Shown here piece by piece: positions 1-6,534 of a stretch of DNA of 9,240 nucleotides (positions are counted from its first letter, which is position 1; each line of letters begins with the position of its first letter). The notes beneath the pieces are model-generated. The model was given only the letters and a program-made list of their open reading frames with translations. It searched no databases and was not told the origin of the DNA. Source of the stretch: Shewanellaceae bacterium (GTDB lineage: Bacteria; Pseudomonadota; Gammaproteobacteria; Enterobacterales; Shewanellaceae); the NCBI GenBank assembly GCA_016779685.1, contig JADHND010000053.1, positions 1 to 9,240 of the forward strand, read 5' to 3'. The translations under genes and the position numbers were made by a program.

Positions 1-335
1 ACCACCACCGAATTGCGCCCATGATAGGGTTCCGGTGCTGGTTGAATCTGGGCGCCATAATGATGCGCTAACCCTTGCATACCCAGACACACACCCAATA
101 CCGGGCGCGCTTGCTGAGCCAGCGCCGCCCGACTGACTTGCCAATCTTGAGGGTTCGTGACCGTTCCTGGTCCTGGCGACAACACAATCGCATCGAATAC
201 ATATAAAGCTTCAATTTCAGCCCATGTGTGTTGATGATGGGGCACCACTATCGGCGCCGACCCACTGATTTGGGTGATGTATTCGACTAAATTCCACGTA
301 AAGGAATCCTCATGATCAATGACTAAACATCGCAT
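1..335 (-). CDS. Class I glutamine amidotransferase, PabA/TrpG type (partial, C-terminus beyond window)
   Basis: Reads leftward off the window edge; 111 codons are visible. The start is the ATG at 335-333, preceded by AGGTGG about 7 nt upstream and by an in-frame stop. The N-terminus (DHEDSFTWNLVEY) matches the DNYDSFTYNL opening of anthranilate synthase component II and aminodeoxychorismate synthase amidotransferase. LSPGPG (residues 52-57) forms the oxyanion-loop strand, and GVCLGMQ (81-87) carries the nucleophile Cys83. HGRNS near the edge matches the HGK motif. The family releases ammonia from glutamine for a chorismate-using partner in folate or tryptophan synthesis. The usual His after CLG is Met here. 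The catalytic His-Glu lies outside the window. I cannot tell PabA from TrpG, or from the N-terminal domain of a PabA-PabB fusion. Amidotransferase identity is secure; the pathway is not. Confidence 0.88.
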   Translation of the reverse strand, partial: MRCLVIDHEDSFTWNLVEYITQISGSAPIVVPHHQHTWAEIEALYVFDAIVLSPGPGTVTNPQDWQVSRAALAQQARPVLGVCLGMQGLAHHYGAQIQPAPEPYHGRNSVV

Positions 336-422
336 TAGCAGCCACCTATTTGGCAAAAACGTTGCCTCCATACAGTGGACACAACTTTGATAAAGGAGCG
401 CACACATCTCCCAAAGGAGGGG

Positions 423-451
423 AACATAGCCCAAAATAACAACTTTGTCAC
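423..451 (-). promoter_or_regulatory. Candidate sigma-70 promoter for the amidotransferase gene
   Basis: On the minus strand, GTGACA (451-446) is followed after exactly 17 bp by TATGTT (428-423). That is 5/6 and 4/6 match to the -35 and -10 consensus. Transcription would start near 416 and leave a leader of about 80 nt. The leader includes a small CTCC/GGAG hairpin near 408-420. I saw no trp-type attenuator or Trp-rich leader peptide. The call rests on consensus only. Confidence 0.35.
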
Positions 452-579
452 GCCATAAACATCAGCAGCCGTGATTGCATTGACCATCATGGCCATCAAA
501 ACCGCAAGATCTGTACAATTTATCCGCAAAATGCTATGAATAGAAGTCAAACTTACCGAAATCAACAAAGGATTTGATG

Positions 580-2562
580 ATGCGAAGAACCCACCCCATC
601 TGCTGCTTCGCTTTGGTTTTTACTTTAGTCAGTGGCAGCCCTATGCCAACGCTTGCAACGCAACTAGAAACCGAGACAGAGCCGAAATTAACCGTGATGA
701 CCACCATCGACTCGAAACCACGGTTTCAGATGAACAGCAATCTCATCACCCTAACATTACCGCCAGCACCACGACCTGTCAGTCAGACGGTCACCCAACC
801 GATACCAACCAACATGCAAACCCACATCGACAACCAGATATGGTATCAAACTGCATCCGAACAGTATTTGACCGATCAGATACAGCGAACGCGAGCGGTT
901 CAAGCCGCTTTTGCAGACCAAACTTTGGATTTGACACTCACAGTGGCCTTTCATGAGGAGATATTCCCCAATAAGCTCTGCGCTCCGAACCAACCAACAA
1001 CTTGTTTCAATCCCTTTGCAACAGGGTTCATCGGCCAGCACAATGTCCTCTCTTGGCATGCCAAGCACTTCGTTGCCTCTTCTCCAGCCATGATAGCACC
1101 GTTACCTGATTTTAAATCTCTGGTATTTGATTCAATGACCTCTGCCACACCGCTGCCAAATTTAGCCACCTGGCTCAGCGACCATGAGCCCATTTTAATC
1201 GATTTAATCATGGCGCATCGCACTCCACAAATCTTTACCCCATCACACCCTCTCTTGCACGCCATTGATAGCATCGATATCAAAATGAACAATTTAGCCG
1301 ATACCGACAGCGCTAACGTCGTCTATTATACTTATCGACTTGAGATCGGCACATATATCAACGATGGCCTGATCACGAACTTACTCATCCAACCCAGCAG
1401 CCTCATCCACTATGACAGCTTGATCATTCTACCCCGAGAGGATTATGAGCGACATGAATTTTCTCGTGCTGTGGTCACGACCCACGCAAATGACAACCAA
1501 CGCCGACAATATTTCAATCAATATGTTCATGTAACCCCAGCGCCAGAGGCGAACATACTGACGACTGATCTGGCCAACCAGCGCGAGCAAAACAGTCATG
1601 ATTTTAGCGCCTTTGATAGTGGCAGCTATATAGATGCCAGCAGCTTTGACATGGGGAGTAGCTTAGATGCCTATTCTGATGATGCTAGCGCCCCTATGGA
1701 GGCGGCGCTAGCGGACAACCATTCAAACTCAAACTCAAGCTCAAGCTCAGCTTATAGCACTGAATACCCATTGAGGCCGGCGACGCTGGACGATCCAATC
1801 GACATGCTCTTGTATCCACTAGATGCATTCAAGCGTGTATGTGGCTTAGTGGATGCCGCATTTGTGCACTGGCAAACTCAAGATCCGATTCGGACACTTT
1901 TTGCAACCGCTCCTACAAGCACAACAGAGCGACCCTGCTCTGTCTTAATGATGAAGGTGCCTATGGCGCCCTTGCTTATCGATACCCCTAAGTTTAAATT
2001 TTTTCACATGACCTATCCGGCACATCCCGTTGACACCCATGTGCAAGAAACCACAATCGTCTTTGATCTGAATCAGCATGGTTTTGTGACGCAGGGGCTC
2101 AAACAAAGTTCCGTGCAAGGCAAAAATCTGATCATCCATCATTTGCGTGGGGGCGCTTTTAACAATAGCTATATGATCACTTATGAAGCATGGGACTGGC
2201 ATGCGGATAAGGTGCGTTATCGGTTGGTATTTGATGCCTCCACCCAGCAATATCTGGTCTATTCGATTGACAACACCAGCATCGCATGGAATTCAAGTCA
2301 ACAGAGTCAAGGCTGTCAATTCAATGATATCCCGGTCGTCACGGGCTTTGAAACTGGGCTGAAACTGACCTGGGAACAGTCGCTTTCAAATCCCATCACA
2401 GCGAGCTGCGAAACAATGCAAACGCGCATCAACCAAGCCTTACGTGAGATCAATTCAGCCACACGCAATCGAAGCTATGTGTTACTTGGCAGCACCGATG
2501 ATACAAGTGGCATTCAATACCATCATCAATGGCATCTGCTGGCGCTAACGAAGCTCGACTAA
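580..2562 (+). CDS. Secreted two-domain protein of unknown family with Ser/Asp-rich linker
   Basis: I do not recognise a family. Starts at TTG 574, ATG 577 and ATG 580 are in frame. AAAGGA at 567-572 sits best for ATG 580 (7 nt), giving 660 residues. The N-terminus (MRRTHPICCFALVFTLVSG) is a Sec signal peptide, probably cleaved after TLA near residue 26. Residues about 50-320 form a first region with a close Cys pair (C134, C142, seven residues apart). Residues about 338-395 are a low-complexity linker rich in Ser, Asp and Ala with a Ser/Asn dipeptide run. Residues about 400-660 form a second region rich in beta-type aromatic stretches (for example ITYEAWDWHADKVRYRLVF) with four Cys. There are no other membrane spans, no lipobox and no catalytic motif. 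It is likely periplasmic or extracellular. The gene diverges from the amidotransferase gene and converges on lipoprotein A. Confidence 0.8.
   Translation: MRRTHPICCFALVFTLVSGSPMPTLATQLETETEPKLTVMTTIDSKPRFQMNSNLITLTLPPAPRPVSQTVTQPIPTNMQTHIDNQIWYQTASEQYLTDQIQRTRAVQAAFADQTLDLTLTVAFHEEIFPNKLCAPNQPTTCFNPFATGFIGQHNVLSWHAKHFVASSPAMIAPLPDFKSLVFDSMTSATPLPNLATWLSDHEPILIDLIMAHRTPQIFTPSHPLLHAIDSIDIKMNNLADTDSANVVYYTYRLEIGTYINDGLITNLLIQPSSLIHYDSLIILPREDYERHEFSRAVVTTHANDNQRRQYFNQYVHVTPAPEANILTTDLANQREQNSHDFSAFDSGSYIDASSFDMGSSLDAYSDDASAPMEAALADNHSNSNSSSSSAYSTEYPLRPATLDDPIDMLLYPLDAFKRVCGLVDAAFVHWQTQDPIRTLFATAPTSTTERPCSVLMMKVPMAPLLIDTPKFKFFHMTYPAHPVDTHVQETTIVFDLNQHGFVTQGLKQSSVQGKNLIIHHLRGGAFNNSYMITYEAWDWHADKVRYRLVFDASTQQYLVYSIDNTSIAWNSSQQSQGCQFNDIPVVTGFETGLKLTWEQSLSNPITASCETMQTRINQALREINSATRNRSYVLLGSTDDTSGIQYHHQWHLLALTKLD
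1684..1712. repeat. Perfect 9-bp inverted repeat inside the linker coding region
   Basis: GCTAGCGCC (1684-1692) is repeated inverted as GGCGCTAGC (1704-1712) around an 11-nt loop. It lies in the coding sequence for the DASAPMEAALAD part of the linker, 10 bp before the hexamer repeat. It could form an mRNA hairpin between the two domains, or it could be an incidental product of Ala/Ser codons. Confidence 0.6.
1723..1746 (+). repeat. Tandem hexanucleotide repeat, 4 x TCAARC
   Basis: Two TCAAAC units are followed by two TCAAGC units, then TCAGCT as a diverged fifth. The array is in frame and encodes Ser-Asn and Ser-Ser dipeptides in the linker. A 6-bp unit changes linker length without breaking the frame, so copy number may vary between strains. 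Confidence 0.8.
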
Positions 2563-2568
2563 AATAGA

Positions 2569-2601
2569 TGTAGCCTGATCTCGATAAGATATCAGGCTAC
2601 A
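2569..2601. terminator. Bidirectional terminator hairpin between convergent genes
   Basis: TGTAGCCTGAT (2569-2579) and ATCAGGCTACA (2591-2601) form a perfect 11-bp stem with an 11-nt loop. It begins 7 bp after the stop of the secreted protein gene and lies about 50 bp past the stop of the convergent lipoprotein A. Neither side has a strong T-tract; the minus side has a short one (CTATTTTAG). Position between convergent genes supports a shared transcript end. Confidence 0.65.
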
Positions 2602-2652
2602 CTTCAATAACGGTTGTCTCCTAACAAAGCAGCACCAGCTGGTTGAATTTGA

Positions 2653-3834
2653 TTAAAGAAAAGGGAGTATCGTATTAACTCCATCATCTATTTTAAACTC
2701 TAAATCGACCGCTGGGTAGCCGCCTGATCCCACCAAATAATCCTCACCGCCTGACGAGGGGGAGTCTGTTAACTGAATCGACGTGTATGTTTTTCTCTTC
2801 ATACTCATAACATGCATTTTAGACGAGCTGTGCGTTGTCGTAAGGTCAAAGTCAATATTGATGCGAATATAATGCAACCGCTCAATATTAGATCGTTTTG
2901 CTGCAGAAAAGCCAAACCAGCCAATGTCATCCGTTAAAGTAGAGGTTTTTAATTCTTGAATGGTCGTGTTTTTAGCTGCAGTTTCTTGTTCCGCTGTTAA
3001 AGCGACTCCCAGAACGTAATTATCAAACAGAGAATCTGTATAAGTGAATGTATGCCAATTTTTATTGCGCACTCCCAAGGGTGCTAGCGGTTGAAGGTAG
3101 TTGCTAGTTTGGCCTTGTTCGTTGGATGACCCCGTATCAGTTCCGGTACATTGAATGTGAATTCTTGTCTTATAGCAAGCATTCACGGTAGTCAGGGGTA
3201 ACATAGGCCGATAGCTATTACCATACCTATTTTCAACATCACTTCTCAAAGCTTTCCCTACCCAATGTTGATACATCTTCGAGTAGGGCGTACTCGTATC
3301 CTCGAAAGAATTTTCGTTTATCATGCTTGCGTAATAAGAATTACTAAAGTGATCTAAAAAGAAAGCTTGGTGAGCCTGTGATATCGTTAGAAAACTGATG
3401 CTTTTCTCATCGAGTGTTGCCAACACCATCAATTTCCCCGCCATATCCTTCAAAGGGATCACATACAAAACAAGAAGATGATCTTCATTTTCTGAATCTG
3501 TGACAATCATGTTGTCTGATCGTATTACAAAAGATTTATGTGAGTAGGGATTAAAGTCGTGATCAGATTTATTATATGTGATATCTAAATCATCTTTATA
3601 GTTTGAATGCAATTCGAGATGGAAGTTAAATTCAGTGACTCTATTGGCTGTTAACAGATTAGTTGGAATACCAATGTCAACATCCTTTATACTTGTTGTA
3701 TCGTACGCTACGTCAGATGACGGATCTAAAAGAGATGCCGTACTGCTACTGCTTTCGTCAGAAGAGTTAGGACAACCGCTTAGCATCAACAAAACAATGC
3801 CGCTGGCAGCCCAGTTGATAAATTTAATTAGCAT
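2653..3834 (-). CDS. Lipoprotein A, member of a novel paralogous lipoprotein pair
   Basis: The protein has 393 residues. ATG at 3834 has AAGGAA 7 nt upstream. The signal peptide ends in lipobox LSGC (residues 18-21), so Cys21 should be lipidated; +2 is Pro. A Ser/Asp-rich tether follows (22-50). I recognise no known domain, but the body is colinear with lipoprotein B (6535-7716). Shared blocks are DIGIP (53-57), LYVIPL (123-128), AHQAFFL (154-160), HWV..ALR (190-197), a Cys pair C220/C229, YLQPLAPLG (246-254) and DIGWFGFS (303-310). The Cys pair probably forms a disulfide, consistent with a periplasmic or surface site. The C-terminal 60 residues are not clearly shared. The gene stands alone, convergent with the secreted protein gene, and is more AT-rich than the MFS gene. 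No enzymatic motif is visible and the function is unknown. Confidence 0.85.
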   Translation of the reverse strand: MLIKFINWAASGIVLLMLSGCPNSSDESSSSTASLLDPSSDVAYDTTSIKDVDIGIPTNLLTANRVTEFNFHLELHSNYKDDLDITYNKSDHDFNPYSHKSFVIRSDNMIVTDSENEDHLLVLYVIPLKDMAGKLMVLATLDEKSISFLTISQAHQAFFLDHFSNSYYASMINENSFEDTSTPYSKMYQHWVGKALRSDVENRYGNSYRPMLPLTTVNACYKTRIHIQCTGTDTGSSNEQGQTSNYLQPLAPLGVRNKNWHTFTYTDSLFDNYVLGVALTAEQETAAKNTTIQELKTSTLTDDIGWFGFSAAKRSNIERLHYIRINIDFDLTTTHSSSKMHVMSMKRKTYTSIQLTDSPSSGGEDYLVGSGGYPAVDLEFKIDDGVNTILPFL

Positions 3835-4044
3835 GGAATGGTTCCTTTTTAAAATATTGAGTCAATTAAGTTTGAATTTTGTCCTATACAAAAATTAGTA
3901 GAATGACAAGTGTTAATCAAGATTGAATCATCATTTATAAAACAAAGATTATCCAAGCTTCTTAAAATACGTTTAAACTTCGCCTTCCGATTCGTAAGCC
4001 ATGATAAAACCAACTAAACTAAAAGTTTATGCCTCACCATAAAA

Positions 4045-4551
4045 GTGCTTCATACCATGCTGCGTTTGCTCATTTTTTTTATCTGCTTGAGTTCCCCAGT
4101 GATGGCGCAATCACCCTTTCCAAGCGCCACGAAACTGGGGCAAAGCAGCCTATATTATTTTTTTTGGCATATCTATGACATAGAACTGTTTACCCAAGGT
4201 GATTTTTCTTTTGAAAAGCCTTTTCATTTGACCCTGACTTACCAGCGCGATTTTGAGGGCTATGAGATTGCGAAACGGTCAATAGATGAAATCAAACAAC
4301 TGGGCATGACCGACGGGCCTACCTTAAAACGCTGGTACAGTGAAATGCTGCGCATTTTTCCTGATATGATCGAAGGCGATACCATAACAGGCTCGTACCG
4401 TCCCCAAGGCGCAACTCAGTTTTATCACAACCAAGTCCACATCGGCACCCTATTGGATCCCAAATTCGGCCGCTGGTTTTTTCGCATCTGGCTCGATCCA
4501 AAGACCCCAGAACCCGAGATGCGCTTAGAGTTGCTCGGAGCTGGTACGTGA
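4045..4551 (+). CDS. Chalcone isomerase-like secreted protein
   Basis: Matches the bacterial chalcone isomerase-like family (Chalcone_3 type). Diagnostic stretches are IYDIELF (43-49), PFHLTLTYQRDFEGYEIAKRS (59-79), MLRIFPDMIEGDTITGSYRP (101-120) and FFRIWLDPKTPEP (145-157), ending in LELLG. The start is uncertain. GTG 4045 gives 168 residues, while ATG 4057 gives MLRLLIFFICLSSPVMAQ, a neat signal peptide cleaved after VMA; neither has a good Shine-Dalgarno sequence. The protein is probably periplasmic. Members share the fold, but true chalcone isomerase activity is not expected in such bacteria and the ligand is unknown, perhaps a fatty acid or related lipid. The stop overlaps the next start (GTGA), so it is translationally coupled to the MFS transporter. 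In other Gammaproteobacteria I recall this pair at the end of clusters with DUF3833, DUF2878 and cyclopropane-synthase-like genes; those are absent here. Confidence 0.87.
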   Translation: MLHTMLRLLIFFICLSSPVMAQSPFPSATKLGQSSLYYFFWHIYDIELFTQGDFSFEKPFHLTLTYQRDFEGYEIAKRSIDEIKQLGMTDGPTLKRWYSEMLRIFPDMIEGDTITGSYRPQGATQFYHNQVHIGTLLDPKFGRWFFRIWLDPKTPEPEMRLELLGAGT

Positions 4552-5795
4552 AGGCCATTGCTCGCACCCAATATCTGAGTTATGCCAGTCTCGCTTTACC
4601 TATGGCGTTTGCCAGCATTCCCCTGTATTTGTATACACCTGATTTTTATGCCACGCGTTATCAGCTTTCCCTCAGTTTTATGGGCATGGCACTGCTGTTC
4701 TTGCGTCTGATCGATGCCTTACAAGATCCACTCATAGGTTATCTCAGCGATCGCTATCCCCGCCACCGAATTCCGGCGATGTTCATAGCCGCTGGTCTCC
4801 TCTGTGTTGGTTTCTACGGCCTCTATCACCCTTTGACCGATGCCTACACATTTTGGTTCGTCTTGTTCTTATTTATCAGCACCACCGCCTATAGTGTGGT
4901 CACCATCAATTTAAATGCCATCGGCGGCGTGTGGAGTGACGACCACCAACAAAAGCTGCTGATTGTCGGTACGCGTGAAATATTCGCCCTATTCGGTGTC
5001 ATCACGGCCGTGTTTATGCCTCATATCTTTGCCCAACAACCCAACCCTTACACTTTGACCAGTATCGTATTGACTGGGCTGGTTGGGCTAGGTCTATGGC
5101 AATTTTATCAATGGCAACGACAACAGCCTTGGTTACCAGCGCTGCACCCCAGTACAACGGCCAGTGTCATCCAAGCTTGGAGGGTTGCACCCAGCATTCG
5201 CTGGTTTTTTGGAATCTATCTTATCAGCATGTTGGCTTCGAGTATCCCTGGGGTGTTGGTGGTCTTTTTCATTCGTGACCTGCTGCAACTTGAAGCCTAT
5301 ACTGGCTTGTTCTTAGCCGTTTATTTTGTCAGTGCTATGTTGAGCATCCCTCTATGGCAAGCAGGGGCGAAACGTCTTGGTTATGCCACCACTTGGTGGT
5401 ACAGCATGGTGCTGGCCATCGGTTTTTTTAGCTGGGCCTACGCACTAGACGCAGGCGACTTTTGGCCTTATCTGATGATCTGTGTCCTCTCAGGCATGGC
5501 ACTCGGCGCTGAAATCCTCTTGCCACCAACCCTATTGGCAGATTATATTCATCAAGCGCATGAACAAATGCAAGCGAGTTTTTTATTCAGTTTATTAACC
5601 TTTATTGGGAAGTTTTGTCTAGCGTTGGCCATAGCAGCTTCTTTTTTATGGTTGGATGCCGTTGACTTTGTCCCACAAGGCGCCAATGATGCCGATACGC
5701 TGCATAGGTTAAGTATCAACTATGCCTTGGTGCCCTGTATGCTCAAAGCCATTGCGGCGGCTTGGCTATTCCGATATCGTCAAGCTCAATCTTAA
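4548..5795 (+). CDS. MFS transporter, GPH (MFS_2/melibiose-like) type
   Basis: 415 residues, about 12 hydrophobic spans. GTG 4548 overlaps the upstream stop by 4 bp (GTGA) and has GGAG 7 nt upstream, which fixes the start. RLIDALQDPLIGYLSDR (53-69) is the loop 2-3 signature of glycoside-pentoside-hexuronide:cation symporters, including the Asp residues used for cation coupling in that family. A later LLPPTLLADYI segment matches the second GPH signature. The protein sits in the inner membrane. The family was named for sugar symport, but the copy paired with chalcone isomerase-like genes has no established substrate, and coupling suggests a ligand shared with the periplasmic partner. A T7 run follows at 5812-5818, without a convincing stem, so the transcript end is unclear. 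Confidence 0.9.
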   Translation: MKAIARTQYLSYASLALPMAFASIPLYLYTPDFYATRYQLSLSFMGMALLFLRLIDALQDPLIGYLSDRYPRHRIPAMFIAAGLLCVGFYGLYHPLTDAYTFWFVLFLFISTTAYSVVTINLNAIGGVWSDDHQQKLLIVGTREIFALFGVITAVFMPHIFAQQPNPYTLTSIVLTGLVGLGLWQFYQWQRQQPWLPALHPSTTASVIQAWRVAPSIRWFFGIYLISMLASSIPGVLVVFFIRDLLQLEAYTGLFLAVYFVSAMLSIPLWQAGAKRLGYATTWWYSMVLAIGFFSWAYALDAGDFWPYLMICVLSGMALGAEILLPPTLLADYIHQAHEQMQASFLFSLLTFIGKFCLALAIAASFLWLDAVDFVPQGANDADTLHRLSINYALVPCMLKAIAAAWLFRYRQAQS

Positions 5796-5895
5796 CCCTA
5801 AATCAGCGCTCTTTTTTTGATAAAATAAGTCGTCTTCTGCTTGAAGTCCCGCTATGATATGAAGTGTGTACTTCCAACTCAACAAGGAAAGATAT

Positions 5896-6279
5896 ATGCA
5901 ATATATTATCAGGCTAGCGTTGGCCTTGCTCATTAGCATCAGCGCCCCTGTTCACGCCAACCACCATGATGATCACCAGCTACAAAAAGAGGTTAAATCC
6001 AATCTCATACCCGTTGCTTCTGCTCGCGTTTGTATGGTGAACAACCGGGTGTTTGAGCAAGATCAAATCCCGATTCAAGTTCAGGGCAAAACATACTATG
6101 GCTGCTGTAACATGTGCAAAGACAAACTCAACAGCGATGTCTCTGCGCGCCAAGGCTTAGACCCTATCACCCATTCTCCAGTGGATAAAGCCACTGCGGT
6201 CATCGCTGCTGATGCCACAGGCAAGGTGTTTTATTTCGAGAACGAACAGCATCTCAAGCAGTACAACCAAAATCTCTAG
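5896..6279 (+). CDS. Periplasmic TRASH/YHS-like metal-binding protein
   Basis: ATG 5896 has AAGGAA about 8 nt upstream and gives 127 residues; an in-frame GTG at 5866 lacks a Shine-Dalgarno sequence. The signal peptide (MQYIIRLALALLISISAPVHA) is cleaved before a His-rich stretch (NHHDDH). The first module, RVCMVNNRVF to KTYYGCCNMCK (residues 45-75), places Cys46, Cys70/71 and Cys74 in a TRASH-like C-x23-C-x3-C array, expected to bind a soft metal such as copper. The second module (LDPITHSPVDKATA to GKVFYFENEQHLKQY, 88-123) has the layout of a YHS domain but no Cys. It is probably a periplasmic metal chaperone or buffer. The gene lies 100 bp after the MFS stop, so it may have its own promoter. 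No metal transporter or sensor is visible nearby, so the metal is inferred. Confidence 0.8.
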   Translation: MQYIIRLALALLISISAPVHANHHDDHQLQKEVKSNLIPVASARVCMVNNRVFEQDQIPIQVQGKTYYGCCNMCKDKLNSDVSARQGLDPITHSPVDKATAVIAADATGKVFYFENEQHLKQYNQNL

Positions 6280-6292
6280 ATTTGACCACCAA

Positions 6293-6328
6293 AGCAGTAG
6301 CTCCGCTAAATCAAGCGTGGCTCCTGCT
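6293..6328 (+). terminator. Possible terminator after the TRASH-like gene
   Basis: AGCAGTAGCTCCGC (6293-6306) and GCGTGGCTCCTGCT (6315-6328) pair over 14 bp with two mismatches and one G-U, around an 8-nt loop. The structure begins 14 bp after the stop. The following sequence (CTGCTGTTTCCC) has only a weak T-run, so this may be another RNA structure. Confidence 0.35.
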
Positions 6329-6453
6329 CTGCTGTTTCCCACACATCTCTTGACAGTCCACCATACTAGTTTCTAGCCTACAGATATTGAAAAATGACTT
6401 AACGCTATATGAGCAACTTACCATCAGATGATGGCCGCAATCATGATCCATTC

Positions 6454-6483
6454 GTGACTAAATATAAATTTGTTAAATATAAT
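6454..6483 (+). promoter_or_regulatory. Candidate promoter for lipoprotein B
   Basis: GTGACT (6454-6459) is followed after 18 bp by a perfect TATAAT (6478-6483), in a markedly AT-rich stretch. Transcription would start near 6490, about 45 nt before ATG 6535. A CCATC-N4-GATGG inverted repeat (6421-6434) just upstream could be an operator. Consensus-based only. Confidence 0.4.
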
Positions 6484-6534
6484 TTTTTTCACTATTTTTA
6501 AATGAGGTATATTCAATAAAAGTTGGATTTTGAT

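Noticed and set aside
335..568. 77-codon minus-strand frame whose TAA overlaps the amidotransferase ATG (TAATG), resembling a coupled leader gene
   Set aside because: It would start at TTG without a Shine-Dalgarno sequence, resembles no known protein, is not Trp-rich like an attenuator leader, and spans the candidate promoter at 423-451.
3635..3898. Plus-strand 87-codon frame across the start of lipoprotein A
   Set aside because: It lies mostly antisense to a well-supported lipoprotein gene, has no Shine-Dalgarno sequence, and its hydrophobic end reflects the AT-rich upstream region.
3835..4044. Divergent promoters between lipoprotein A and the chalcone isomerase-like gene
   Set aside because: The region is AT-rich with many partial boxes (for example TTGTCA with TATAGG at 15 bp on the minus strand), but no pair has acceptable match and spacing together.
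5805..5818. AGCGCT followed by T7 after the MFS gene as a terminator
   Set aside because: The T-run is good but no stable stem can be formed upstream of it; only a 6-bp self-palindrome without loop is present.
5866..5895. N-terminal extension of the TRASH-like protein from GTG 5866
   Set aside because: It would place charged residues ahead of a clear signal peptide and lacks a Shine-Dalgarno sequence, while ATG 5896 has AAGGAA at good spacing.
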